30,865 nt of DNA from Cladosporium sp. IMV 00045 (taxonomy: Eukaryota; Ascomycota; Dothideomycetes; Cladosporiales; Cladosporiaceae), in assembly GCA_001931905.2 (NCBI GenBank), contig MSJI02000347.1, positions 1 through 30,865 on the forward strand, read 5' to 3'. Below the pieces are notes generated by a model, which worked only from the letters and a program-made list of their open reading frames with translations, was not told the DNA's origin and made no database searches. Shown piece by piece: positions 18,412 through 28,503 of the stretch. Made by a program: the position numbers and the translations under genes. Position 1 is the first letter of the stretch. Each line of letters begins with the position of its first letter.

Positions 18412-20190
18412 TTACTGCCTCTGCTTCTTCTTCTCCGGCCCATCATCCTCCTCATCGCTGACCTCGGCATAAATCGTCTCCGGCTGCGTCTCCTTCCAGG
18501 CATTCGTAAAAAGAGGATCATTCTTCGCCTTATCGGCATACTTCAACAAAGCTTCGCGAGGATCCTCGTCACGCAAGCTGCTGAGCGGAATTTGGCTCTT
18601 GACATACCCTTCGTCCGGATTGCCCTTTGCGAACGGCGTGGTTTGGGGCACGTGCGGGCGTCTGGGATCTCTGCTGCGGCCGGAGGCGGTGAGGCCGACG
18701 TTCGGATGGCGCGCGGCGTAGGAGGTGGCGGAGGGCGCGGAGCCGCCGGGGAGGATGACGGCGTCGTTGGAGATTCCTTGCGAGAGGTCGGTGGTGAAGT
18801 TCGGGTCGTCGTCGATGTGCCGGCGTTTGGGGGCGCGCGACATGACGAAGTTGGCGCCGGCTGTGGAGGTGTTGGGATTGTAGAGGATGTGGGTTTCGCC
18901 GTTCGCAGAGCCAGTGATAATCTGATTGATCTTTGGGTGCCAGGTGGCGGTTATGAGAGCAGACCCGGGCGTGACTGGTGTGACGAGTTCGGGGCGTAGC
19001 GTCGCAGGGTTGAGGATATGGAGGTGACCACTATCTGACCCTGTGATGATGTTGGCTGAATTTGGCGAGAAACGAATGCTCGTCGATGCATATTGTGAAG
19101 AGGTCGAGGCATGGGAGACGGTCGCCAATGGCTGCTTGAATTTGCGGGTGTCCCAAGTCTTGATCGTATCGTCGCCGCCTCGAGTGACCACCAACCTCCC
19201 ATCTGCACTGATGTCCACACCACTGGTCCAGGTGTTTGGTTGGTGAGCATCTCTAATCTCAGCTGCTGGTCTACTGTACGGGCCTTCGCCACTCCACATA
19301 GACATGGTGCCATCCAGAGCCGTGGCTACAAGGATGTTGTTGCCGCCTTGCATTGGCGAACCCCAAGCGACCGCAGTCATGCGTGATCGTCCAGCTGAGC
19401 CAGCAGCTCTTGACTTGTGGACGATGACTTCTTTCTGGCAACGTGAGTTGTTGATATCCCAGATCCGCAGCGTGCTATCCGTGCCAGCGGTTACGCACAG
19501 GTTGCGATCGGTGGGATGCCATGTGCCTGTCGTGACCTCCGAGATGTGACCTTTAGTGTTATGCATGTCGCGCAGGTACATGTCACCTTTGACAAAATCC
19601 ACCAGGATGTCTCCATCTCTTGAGAGGATCTTTGCCTGCGGCAGCGCGGTCGTTGCGAGTATGTGACCAGCAGAGATCGGGTTGAAGATCACCTGGTTGA
19701 TTGGATGGCTTTCGGCGTTCGATGATCCTTTCGATTCGGTAGGATCTACTGATTTGAACGCTCGTATAGTGGTCGGCGTCATTGACGCGAAGTCGTGGAA
19801 TTTGAGCATGCAATCCATAGAGCCAGTCACCAGTCGTCCTCCTGCTGGATCCAGAGTAGCTGCTGTGACAGCCTTGTCGTGGGTTTTGAGGAGCATCTCG
19901 TGAGAGACGGGAAACTCGTCTTCATCATCACTGTCATCATCATCATCATCGTCGTCGTCGTCGTCGTCGTCGCTACCGTCGTCGCTGTCCTTCTCTTTCT
20001 TCGCAGCCTTGCCAGATCGTGTCCCATCATTCCCAGACTCCGGCGCGACAGTCCTCCTCGTTGAATCCACCTGCCTCTTCACACTCTCGTCTTTTGGCGC
20101 ATTTCGTGACTCCTTTCCAAATGAAGATGTGCCCAGGAACTTCTGCAGCTCGTCGTTCTGCTCCACCTCTGGTTCCGAATCGCTTCCCAT
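18412..20190 (-). CDS. wdr70: WDR70-like WD40-repeat protein
   Basis: A single-exon 592-residue protein. The N-terminal ~95 residues are disordered and charged, with an almost pure Asp run at about 70-92. WD40 repeats follow from about 97 to 435, with repeat ends such as Val-Thr-Gly-Ser-Met-Asp-x-x-Leu-Lys-Phe, Thr-Leu-Arg-Ile-Trp-Asp and Thr-Ile-Lys-Thr-Trp-Asp. The C-terminal Asp-Pro-Arg-Glu-Ala-Leu-Leu-Lys-Tyr-Ala block and the later Thr-Gln-Pro-Glu-Thr-Ile-Tyr-Ala-Glu motif match WDR70 and its fungal homologues, implicated in chromatin response to DNA damage. Its tail ends in acidic then Lys-rich residues, consistent with a nuclear protein. It is divergent with PNP. The start is the first ATG of the frame; a missed upstream exon cannot be excluded, as animal WDR70 is somewhat longer. 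Confidence 0.88.
   Translation of the reverse strand: MGSDSEPEVEQNDELQKFLGTSSFGKESRNAPKDESVKRQVDSTRRTVAPESGNDGTRSGKAAKKEKDSDDGSDDDDDDDDDDDDDSDDEDEFPVSHEMLLKTHDKAVTAATLDPAGGRLVTGSMDCMLKFHDFASMTPTTIRAFKSVDPTESKGSSNAESHPINQVIFNPISAGHILATTALPQAKILSRDGDILVDFVKGDMYLRDMHNTKGHISEVTTGTWHPTDRNLCVTAGTDSTLRIWDINNSRCQKEVIVHKSRAAGSAGRSRMTAVAWGSPMQGGNNILVATALDGTMSMWSGEGPYSRPAAEIRDAHQPNTWTSGVDISADGRLVVTRGGDDTIKTWDTRKFKQPLATVSHASTSSQYASTSIRFSPNSANIITGSDSGHLHILNPATLRPELVTPVTPGSALITATWHPKINQIITGSANGETHILYNPNTSTAGANFVMSRAPKRRHIDDDPNFTTDLSQGISNDAVILPGGSAPSATSYAARHPNVGLTASGRSRDPRRPHVPQTTPFAKGNPDEGYVKSQIPLSSLRDEDPREALLKYADKAKNDPLFTNAWKETQPETIYAEVSDEEDDGPEKKKQRQ
19934..19972. repeat. Coding trinucleotide microsatellite (TCA)n(TCG)n
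   Basis: About 13 consecutive triplets, TCA units then TCG units on the plus strand. Read on the minus strand they encode the uninterrupted Asp tract of the WDR70-like protein. The switch from GAT to GAC codons shows two triplet expansions or strong codon homogenisation. Copy number is likely to vary between isolates. Confidence 0.85.
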
Positions 20191-20613
20191 GATCGCGTGT
20201 CTCGTCCAAAGTGAATGTTCACAGCAAAGCGGAGAAGGAACAGCAAGAAAAGGAAGCCACTTACAGCTGCTGTCTCTTACTCGCGTGCTCGCGCAAGATG
20301 TTAGATCACTTCAAGCAAATAGATGTTGAAGAATGACAGCAGCAACAGCAATAAAAGGTAAAGGCCGGCGAGCAAACCCTCAGGCGCGACGTCAGGCAAG
20401 CAAGCGAGCAAGCAAAGAGCCTCGGACTCTTGGCCAATCTCCACCTCGAACCAAACTCCACCTCTTAGCCCTTTCACCGCGGCGAGAGATAAACGTGGTC
20501 TTGATTTCTCGATTTTTCGGGGAAAGAGTCAAATGGAACTTCTTCACCACGCCGCCAACCTCTACCACTCATTCAACCACCTTAAGTACTCGCTGTTCGA
20601 AGCTCAGGACGAA
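20191..20613. promoter_or_regulatory. Divergent promoter region of WDR70-like gene and PNP
   Basis: 423 bp between the WDR70-like start and the preferred PNP start. An ATAAAAGG at 20351-20358 could act as a TATA element for the plus strand. A CAAG-type short tandem repeat lies around 20396-20416. An earlier in-frame ATG of PNP is at 20533. Confidence 0.5.
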
Positions 20614-21702
20614 ATGGCCGAGACGGCATTCAGCAGAGCGACCGAAACGGTCGAATTCCTGCGGCTCAAGTTGCCCGCTGCGCTCGCGAAGCCGAGGGTC
20701 GCGATTGTGTGTGGCAGCGGACTTGGAGGTCTCGTCTCGACGCTGAATGAGGGTGACAGAGAGGAGTGGGCGTACAAGGATGTGCCTAATTTCCCTCAGA
20801 GTACAGGTGAGTGATGTGCATTCAAAGATGACGAAGGCGGAAGTCAAGCACGAGTTAGAGACAAGAGACACGTTGAGATATTGATGTTTCACAGTGGCTG
20901 GTCATGCAGGCAAACTTATATTCGGAACGCTGGGCAAGGAGCAAGTCCCTGTCATGCTCCTAGTTGGCAGAGCGCAGTCAGTAGCGACCACCCTTTGTAG
21001 TCTACCGAAACATGCGCGCTCATTCTTTTCTATTCTAGTTTCTACGAAGGCCACGCGATGGAAGCTGTCACCTTCGCCACCCGCGTGTGCAAAGTCATTG
21101 GCGTCGAGACAATGCTCTTGACAAATGCAGCCGGAGGACTTAACCCCTCCTACGCTGTCGGTGACATCGTTTGTCTGAACGACCACCTCAACTTGGCCGG
21201 CCTCGTGGGCTTTCACCCTCTGCGTGGCGCCAACGAGGAAGATTTCGGCGTCAGATTCCCTCCCTTGTCGGATGCTTACGATCTGCAATTACGCCAGCAA
21301 GCACACCAAGCCTGGAAAGACCTGCGCAGCCAATCACCCAGCGACCGTAAGATGCACGAGGGTGTGTATGCATATGTCGCTGGGCCTAGCTACGAGACGC
21401 GATCGGAGTGTCGACTTCTGCACGGACTCGGCGCCGACGTTGTTGGTATGAGCACTGTGCCGGAGATTGTGGTGGCAAGACACAGTGGTATGCGTGTCCT
21501 TGCCTTCAGCCTTGTCACCAACAACGCTGTTCTGGAGAAGGTACCCAGAGGCGACGACCCTCAACTGCAAGGTCTGACGAAGGAGCAGCTGGATGAGCAA
21601 CTAAGCCGCGGTAAGGCAAACCACGAAGAGGTCCTGGAGGCAGGCCAACAGGCTGCGCTCGATATGCAGGGGCTTGTGCTCCGCATCGTGTCGCAGATGT
21701 AG
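20614..21702 (+). CDS. pnp1: Purine nucleoside phosphorylase (trimeric PNP/MTAP superfamily)
   Basis: Purine salvage enzyme that splits inosine or guanosine with phosphate into base and ribose-1-phosphate. Three exons: 20614-20806, 20895-20976 and 21039-21702, giving 312 residues. Landmarks in order: Cys-Gly-Ser-Gly-Leu-Gly-Gly phosphate loop, Gly-His-Ala-Gly-Lys, Gly-Arg-Ala-His-Phe-Tyr-Glu-Gly-His, Thr-Asn-Ala-Ala-Gly-Gly-Leu-Asn, Ala-Gly-Pro-Ser-Tyr-Glu-Thr with the purine-contacting Glu, Gly-Met-Ser-Thr-Val-Pro-Glu, and Ser-Leu-Val-Thr-Asn-Asn whose Asn sits at the purine site. I chose the ATG at 20614 because it puts the phosphate loop about 35 residues in, as in known PNPs, and has a good context (GAAATGGCC). 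The ATG at 20533 would add 27 residues of no known match. Confidence 0.92.
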
Positions 21703-21758
21703 ATAGTGTCAAAATGAACCATGCTCGAAGACAAGCATAGCTTGATCCAGGTGACATT
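21703..21758. other. Very short convergent 3' gap
   Basis: 56 bp separate the stop codons of PNP and Fcf2. The mature 3' ends almost certainly overlap as antisense pairs. Confidence 0.5.
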
Positions 21759-22681
21759 TCAAACACCGCCCTTCTTGACACCACCCTTGCGCTTGGCTTT
21801 GAGGTCCTTGTAGAAGGCCTTCCTTCCACTACCCTTCTTCTGCTGTACCTCGCCGTACTTCTTCTTGAAGCGCCCACTCTGTTGCTCGCCAGCAAGGACT
21901 TCTTCCACAAGAGTACGCTTGCGGTCCTTGTTCTGGATCCTGCCCGACAGGTACTCGGTGGGTCCTTCGATGATGGTACCAACTTGGCTGTACTCAGGTG
22001 CCTGCATTTTGCCGCCATCTTTCTTGTAGTGACGGTGCGGGTCAAGGACATTTCGCATCTTCAGAAGCTGCAGGTCTCTCTTGAGCTCTGGTGTGAGATC
22101 CGTGCGAGGAAGATTGTACCACTGCGTTCCAGCGGTGGCTTTCTTTTTCTGATCGCATTGTTAGCCTCAGTACCATGAAGTAGCATAGGATGAACAGCGA
22201 TTCAAAGGTGTAGTGTCTCAGAGTAACTATGAAAAATGAACTCTCAGTTTGGCAGAAGGGCGACCAAAACGGCGCCCCGACTCTGCTCGAGGGAAAAATT
22301 TTGGGATTATTTTCCTCATAGACAATTGCTGTGAAAAGAGAAGTGATGCGAACGTACCTCTGCAGCGAGTTTCTTTGCCGTGACTGGGTCTTCGACCTTG
22401 CGAATGAGGCTGTCGTCGTCACGAATCTTTTGTCCAACGATACGGGCCTTGTCAGCCTCGGCGACGTGACCCTTGGTGGTGACATAAGGCTTTTCCAGGT
22501 TGCCGGCATTCATCTTCGGGAAGTTGAACTTTTGAGGCTCCTCTGATTCGAACATCTTGGACTCCTCCTTCTCCCGAAGGCGGGTCGTGGCCTGAGCCAG
22601 CATCTCCTCCATCTGCTCGTCTGTGAGCTCCTCCTGAGAGGGACTCGTGGTTGACACAACTTCCAGTGCGTCAGATGCCAT
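21759..22681 (-). CDS. fcf2: Fcf2-type pre-rRNA processing factor
   Basis: A nucleolar small-subunit processome protein needed for early 18S rRNA cleavages; the animal relative is DNTTIP2. Two exons on the minus strand: 22681-22358 and 22148-21759, giving 237 residues. The first exon encodes a charged N-terminal part with a coiled-coil-like Glu/Lys stretch. The second encodes the Fcf2 domain: Thr-Ala-Gly-Thr-Gln-Trp-Tyr-Asn-Leu-Pro, Leu-Thr-Pro-Glu-Leu-Lys-Arg-Asp-Leu, Leu-Lys-Met-Arg, Leu-Asp-Pro-His-Arg-His-Tyr-Lys, Gln-Val-Gly-Thr-Ile-Ile-Glu, and a very basic Lys/Arg-rich end that suits nucleolar targeting. The single intron is 209 nt, several times longer than others here. It is divergent with Sec12. 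Confidence 0.92.
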
Positions 22682-23016
22682 ATTGTTCCTCTGAAATGCC
22701 GGAACCAAAGTTGGCTGGCAGATGAGAGAGAAAAGGAAGAATGAACGTCGATTGAAGCGCGAAATATAAAATTGTCCGCAGACGGAAATGCCAGCGGAAG
22801 GCGCGATCGGCAGCGGCCCGCAGCGCAGCCGAAAGCGACCGAGCTTGAGGCCAGCAGCCCCAGCCAGCCAGCCTGCCTTCGTCATGATATACCGAAGCAG
22901 CCGTGTTCACTTCATTCTATCCATTCTTTCTTGTATATCCCTCATTGTTCTGTCTTCTGTACATATCGAATCTTGACTGCTCCTACTGACTTTCTTCATT
23001 ACCTCCAGCCACAACC
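22682..23016. promoter_or_regulatory. Divergent promoter region of Fcf2 and Sec12
   Basis: 335 bp between two divergent ATGs. TATAAAAT is at 22765-22772, in the plus orientation and 245 bp before the Sec12 ATG. The right half is C/T-rich, typical of a fungal leader. Confidence 0.5.
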
Positions 23017-25033
23017 ATGGCGCCCAATGTCTCCTACGCAAAAGCCACCTTGCCTTTTCCCATCTTCGCGGCCGAGTTCGATCCCTATAACCGTGGATAT
23101 CTGGTAGTTGGAGGAGGTGGTGGAGAAGGCCGTAGCGGTGTTCCCAATCAAATAGTCAGTAATGCTTCCATCCTATTCTACTATCGTCACGATCTTGTTC
23201 TAAACATTCGCATAGGCAGTCCTTGATGTCTCCAATCGCTCGTCGATCACCACCGCCGCCGAGATCGATCTCTCACGCGACGAAGATTCCGTTCAATCTC
23301 TCTCCAGTCTTGCAACATCGGACGGTCTCATTACTTTTGCTGGAATTAACTCTTCTCAGGCCAACCAGAATGCTGGCAAGAATGATCATTTCCGCTCCTT
23401 TGAAGTCAAATACCCGCCGCGTAAGAAGCAGAGGACTGAAGAAGAGGAGAAGGGACACATCAACTCGCTGGGCAGGAACAGCTTGTTCAAACCAACACCG
23501 TCTACTAAGAGTGAGACGTACCAAAGGTTGCTGCGACTGTCACCAGCCCAAAAGCGAGGCAATGGAGGGGGAAAGAGGATTGGTGCAATCGCGACCGGGT
23601 TGGCGAAGAAATCCGAACTGGTAATCTTCAACGCAACAACATCGACGCCCGGATTGGAGGACATCATCACGCGAATCGAGCCGGACGGAAACAAAGAGGT
23701 TGCCGATCTTGACGTTGCGACGTCTGCCACGGACGAATTCAGCGTCAGCTATTGCACCGACTACGACATCTACGAGCAAACTTACCAATACGACTTCAGC
23801 AAGAAACAGGTTCAGAAGATGCCTAACGGGCCTCGTCGCATCCACCAAATGCCCTATCCGGATGCTTCGCAGAATCCTACTTCGAGACCGAAATTCCGCT
23901 GCTTGCGATTCCTCGACCCGCAGAATGTTATTGCTTTGCTCAATCTACCTGGTAGGAAGGGGTCTGAGCTTCGCATTTACCACCTGTACCCAACTGGACC
24001 TGCGGCTGTGATTCTACAGATGAAGCTGCCGTCGCATATAAAGCAGACGGTCAGCTTGGACGTCTGCACTCTGGACATGGACAAGAAGGGCAACCGTCAA
24101 ACGATCGTCGCTGTGGCCGGTCAAGACATCAGCATTGAAGTCTACACCATCAACTACTCCCGTAACACAGACACCTTCTCGCGCTTCAGGTCTTTCCAAA
24201 CGTTCAAGAACGTCCACCCTCAACAAATGACCAAGCTGTGCCTGTCGCCATTCCATTCACCAACACGCGCTCCTGACCCCGAACCTGAATCCAAATCCAA
24301 ATCCAAACCCGAAGACGAGAAGAAGCCCAGCATCCCAATGCACCCGGGACCTCAGTACGTCCGCCTCGCATCCGTCAGCTACGGCAACACCGTCGTAGTC
24401 GACACCTTCCCGCTCAGCCCCCTGGACCCGAAAGACAAAGACTCGCGCTACGTGCTCTCGCACCCCTCGGACGAATCCTTCCAGCGCCTGGCGTACACCT
24501 ACTTCGCGCTCATCATCCCCCTGCTCCTCGCCTACATCGTGCACCTGTTCATGTACCCAGACACCTCCGTGGCCACGCGCCTGATCAACGTCCTCCCCGA
24601 GCCCGCGCGCCACTACCTTGGCACGCCCGTCCCGGCACCTGTCGTGCAGAGCTTCGGCGACGCGGTACACAGCACCGCCTCCTCCGTCGTGGCGAGCAAC
24701 GTGCCCACCGCCATCCCCGGCCAGCAAACCTTGCAAGATCTTCTCTCCGTGCCTGGCAGCGAGAAGAACGCTCTAGTCGTCCGCCACGATCCGGCCAACA
24801 CCGGCGTTGCAGTGGATGTGCATCCAGACCAGAAGGCGCTGCTGGCCGAGCACGCGGAAGCGAAGCACTGGGACGATCTGAGCGAGGAGCACAAAGCCGC
24901 GTGGAAGAGCAGGCTGATCGACGCGGGCTACTGGGCCGAGCACGAGGGCGAGAAGGTGCTCAAGGGGGTCATGTTCTCCACGTACGCTGGTCTCGTGGGT
25001 GAGGCTGCTGGCGAGATTTTGCGCGAGCTTTGA
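23017..25033 (+). CDS. sec12: Sec12-like guanine nucleotide exchange factor for Sar1 (COPII)
   Basis: An ER membrane GEF that loads Sar1 with GTP to start COPII vesicle formation. Two exons: 23017-23154 and 23216-25033, giving 651 residues. The N-terminus has the Sec12 start: Tyr-containing strand, Phe-Ala-Ala-Glu-Phe-Asp, then a Gly-rich Val-Val-Gly-Gly-Gly-Gly-Gly loop and Gly-Val-Pro-Asn-Gln. A WD40-like beta-propeller fills up to about 465, interrupted by a basic insert (Lys-Lys-Gln-Arg, about 105) and a Pro/Ser/Lys-rich low-complexity loop. One strong membrane segment lies at about 473-493, followed by a ~158-residue lumenal part. No HDEL-type retrieval signal is present; it ends Arg-Glu-Leu. 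Type II topology is inferred from the family. Confidence 0.92.
24287..24310. repeat. Coding hexanucleotide repeat (CCAAAT)n in Sec12
   Basis: Three to four near-identical CCAAAT units encode alternating Ser-Lys in a disordered loop of the Sec12-like protein, just upstream of a Glu/Lys patch. Such in-frame hexamers often vary in copy number. Confidence 0.7.
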
Positions 25034-25529
25034 GCATTGCACGTCTTCTGGGCGGTGCGGTAGATTAGATGTCCTAGGCGATTCGAAGATGGAAAGTAAC
25101 CTCACATGAGAAAAGTTCATGTAATCGTTGATTATTATAGAGATAAGCAAGCCTACGGTTTTTTCTTTTTATTATTCAACTTTGTACCTCGCGCAGTCAA
25201 TCGTTCCATTCATTTCTTCCCCCTTCCTCTGCCTTCGTCCATCTTCGCTTCGATTATGGAGCCTGCTAAACAGGCGAGATTTTCCTTCGTCGTCATTCCC
25301 AAGACACCCCCCGATGTAAATGCAGCAATGCCCTCCCGCTAAGAATCAGCAACACCTTTCCCCCCACCTGCCTAACGACAAAAGTTTGATATCGAAAAAC
25401 GCCTTCCCCGAAGAAGAGAAAGAGAAAAAAGAAAAACGAGAACAGAACAGAACAGTAAAGGAAACAAAGAAAACCGCACCAAAAGCATTCTTCACAACTA
25501 AACCCAACGCGAAATCACGCACAAGCCCT
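25034..25529. other. Convergent 3' region with a polypurine tract
   Basis: 496 bp between the Sec12 and alpha-actinin stops. About 25410-25475 is strongly purine-rich on the plus strand, including 27 uninterrupted purines (25410-25436) and GAACA repeats. On the minus strand this is a pyrimidine tract in the alpha-actinin 3' region. Open frames extending into it are shadows of the actinin gene. Confidence 0.5.
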
Positions 25530-27540
25530 CTAACCCACGTGCCCGTTCGCCCCCTCCCCTTCGCCGCCCATGTACTTCCTCATGAACTGTACATAATCAT
25601 ACTTGGGCAGGTCGCGATCCTCCTTCAAATCCGGGCCACGATGAGCCGGCATGCTCTCCATGAGCTCCTGCACGATCTCCTCCGGGATCAGGGAATGCGT
25701 CAGATCGAGCTCGGTGACGTAGGGTTTGCCGTCGGCGACCTCGCGGAAGCTCTCGAAGACCTGCTCCGCCGTGTTCTGGTCCTCGGTCACGTCGACCATG
25801 AAGCGGATGAACTGCTCGAAGGACACGCTGCCGCCGCGGCCCGCGACTTCCAGGAAGCGCTCGTGCATTTCGTCTTCGTCGTAGACGAGGCCGAGGGAGG
25901 CGAGGGCGGCGCTGAATTCGAGTTCTTGCAGGCTGTTGGAGACGTCGCGGTCGAAGTGGCGGAAGACGGACTCGAATTCTTCGAGCTGCATGGGGGTGAG
26001 GTTGGTCATGTTGCGGGCGACCATTTGGTTTTCGAGGAAGACGAGTTTTTTCTGCACGGACGAGCGGACGAGAGAGAGCTCGTAGACCAGTTCCTCGTAG
26101 GTGTAGGTCGTGTAGTCGTTTTCTTCGATGTTGGCCTGTTCGCACTGCTTGTCGAGTTTGGCGATGACTTCGAGGTATTGGTCGAGGGGCGGGAGGTGCT
26201 GGGATATTTGCTGCGTGTGCTCGAGTTGGTCTTCGACGTCGCCCTCGAGGCCGGATATGCTCATGCTGATGGTGCTGAGGGCTAGAGCAAAGTCGTTAGC
26301 CTTGTCGGCGAAGGAGCGGCGGAGATTGTTTTTGATATCGCGGATGGTGTTGTTGATGACCTGGCTGCGCTCGCGCTCGGACTGCATGAGGCCTTGCCAT
26401 GCCTTGTCGAGGGCGTCGAGGCTCAACTCTGCAGGTGGCTCGTACGGGCTGAGGCGGTATGTGCTGAGCTTGGTCTTGATGTTTCCGAGAAGACCTGCCA
26501 GGTCACTCTTTTCGGCGATCTTTGTCCGCTTGTCCTTCAACTTGTATCTTGTGAACTCCTCGAGCTGCGACTTGGCATTCGTGTATGACCCGTCGAACTC
26601 TGCGTCCGCCCACTGCTTCTCTTTCTCCGCGATCGACGCCAACAAAGCTCTCATCCTCCTCTCGTAGTTGTTCTGCATCTCCCACGCTCCCTGCATGTTC
26701 GTCACGAACTTCTCCACTCTCCTTCCGGCGTTTTCCACCTTCTCCATGTGAGAAAAAGCGTGGAACCAGTAGGCGATGTAAGTCATGAGGGACCGCTCGT
26801 CGGGCTTTGCCACGTCGCAGACGTCCTCCACATCGAGCAGATCCGGAATGCCGATTTCCTTGGAAGCAATGTCGAAAGCGAGCTGCATGTTGCCGCGGTG
26901 GTCCGACTTGTCCAGGCTGTCGTAGTCCATCAAGTCCGGCCTGTGGATATCCAGCAGAGCGCAGAACGCCAGGCCATTGTTCCAGCTGGTTGAGAAATCC
27001 TGCACCGACACCTCATTGTAACACGCCGTCTTCCTCTGACACCACAAGAGCAGGCCCTCTCGCGCGCTCAGACCCTGGTCGTTGATGTCGCTGATGGTGA
27101 AGCGGAGAATGAGGGTCCAGATCAGGCCGAGGATGATCTTGCGGTTGCCGTCGACGATGTCCTCGGCGCCGATGTTCGTGAGCTGGATCTTGCGGCCCTT
27201 GATGAAGTCCAGGGCGATGTTGGCGTTCTCGAACCGCTGCACGCGCAGCTTGGGCTTCGCGGCGTAGCGGCCGAGGGATTCTTGCGAGAGGATCTCGAGC
27301 AGGTGGATCAGCACGGTGCCGTCAGAGACATCGCGGACGAGGTCGGCAACGTGCACGTTGCGAACGGCGAGCTTGCTATTGAGCCTATGAGAGAAGTAAA
27401 GACGTTAATTATAACGGCCCTCGAAGATGGCTTTCACCGATTGCTTCCCGCGCAATCACTCGGTGGCAGATGGATACACACCATTTGCCAAACGTCTTCT
27501 CTTGCACCTTGATCCAGCTCGTCTCGAGCACGGGAGCCAT
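25530..27540 (-). CDS. ain1: Alpha-actinin (fungal short form, Ain1-like)
   Basis: An actin-filament crosslinker of the septation ring. Two exons on the minus strand: 27540-27482 and 27384-25530, giving 637 residues, close to fission yeast Ain1. CH1 spans about 15-120 (Thr-Phe-Gly-Lys-Trp-Leu-Asn, Asp-Gly-Thr-Val-Leu-Ile-His-Leu-Leu-Glu) and CH2 about 124-232 (Leu-Leu-Leu-Trp-Cys-Gln, Trp-Asn-Asn-Gly-Leu-Ala-Phe-Cys-Ala-Leu). Helical spectrin-like repeats cover about 235-475, fewer than in animals. A C-terminal calmodulin-like part follows. Its first EF loop (498-509) has Asp at 1 and 3, Ser at 5 and Glu at 12, so it may bind calcium. The second loop (about 534-545) is Gly-rich without the acidic ligands. 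The protein ends in Gly/Glu-rich residues. Confidence 0.93.
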
Positions 27541-28503
27541 GGCCAGTAGTCATGCACCGCACGCAGCGGGAAGCGTTGTTGTGTGTGGTTCTTTTCCCTC
27601 GCGGACTCAGCTCGTCCTGTGCCAATCGAGTAATGTGTTCGTCCTCTGTCCTTCCTCTTCCTTGTGATTATTTGATTCCTGAACCGCCGAGGTGGATTCC
27701 TGAACAAAACTGTATTCAATCAATATCTCAGCAACGACAACAATCGAAGAATGACATAAGCAGTAAGGGCGGAGTCAGTGGTGTGTTTTGGCGAGACCCC
27801 TGATGTGCGGGATCAACACAAGCGTCGAAGTGGGCTGGCTCTGGCTGACGGGCAAACAAGCAGCAGGTTTGGCTTTGCCCGCTGGGCAACTGCCACAGCA
27901 GCTGGGGGGAGAAGTTTACTAGGGGTCCTCATACCTCGGCCCTGTAAATATCACCTCTGCTGCTAACTCCCAATCATGCACTTGGAATATAGAAATAATA
28001 TTCGATCGGCCAATTGATTAGTCGAGTGATCGATTGATTGACTTGCACCTGGATCTTGTCTGCCCTAAGGTGAATCAGTGAATCTACTATGTACATGCTA
28101 CCAAACAATCAACACTGCACCGGTAAATCCGGGTGTTTCAGAAAAACCTTCTACAACAAACATGCCCTAGACAAAATTGGTTGCATACATCAAAGTAACA
28201 ATGGTGAAACGAAAAAGTCCACGCACAGAAATCTGCGTGGGAGAGTGACTGAGAGGCGAAAAAGAGGAAAATCAGAATGCTGGTGGAAGGCGCACGCTCA
28301 CAGAACGCAACCGGGACAGTTTTTATGTATAAGTACATAGTAACCATATCAAAGAAATCCCTCCCCATCCCGTATCGTCTACATCATATTCTAATAATCA
28401 TGCTTTCATAATACAGAGCTGTCTCCCATCCACAGCGCCGGCGGCCGCCTGTGGTCGCGCGCGGCGTGTGAAGCATTCGGGAAAAATAGAAAACCTCTCC
28501 TTT
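27541..28503. other. Intergenic region between alpha-actinin and the CRIB protein
   Basis: 963 bp holding the alpha-actinin promoter (left) and the 3' region of the CRIB gene (right). A hairpin-forming inverted repeat (CCACGCA and TGCGTGG, 8-nt spacer) sits at 28219-28240. A TATTATT/GATCGATTGATT AT-rich part lies around 27990-28040. No gene or RNA is recognised. Confidence 0.5.
28219..28240. repeat. Small inverted repeat downstream of the CRIB gene
   Basis: Perfect 7-bp arms CCACGCA/TGCGTGG flank 8 nt. It is about 265 bp past the CRIB-protein stop on the minus strand, where it could form a 3' UTR hairpin. Function is unknown. Confidence 0.35.

Noticed and set aside
24257..24736. 159-codon minus-strand open frame
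   Set aside because: Antisense to the Sec12-like coding region. The repeated Gly-Phe residues come from the hexanucleotide repeat read backwards.
25320..26285. 321-codon plus-strand open frame
   Set aside because: It lies antisense to the alpha-actinin coding sequence. Its Glu/Val/Leu/Asp-rich composition is the shadow of GC-rich codons on the other strand.
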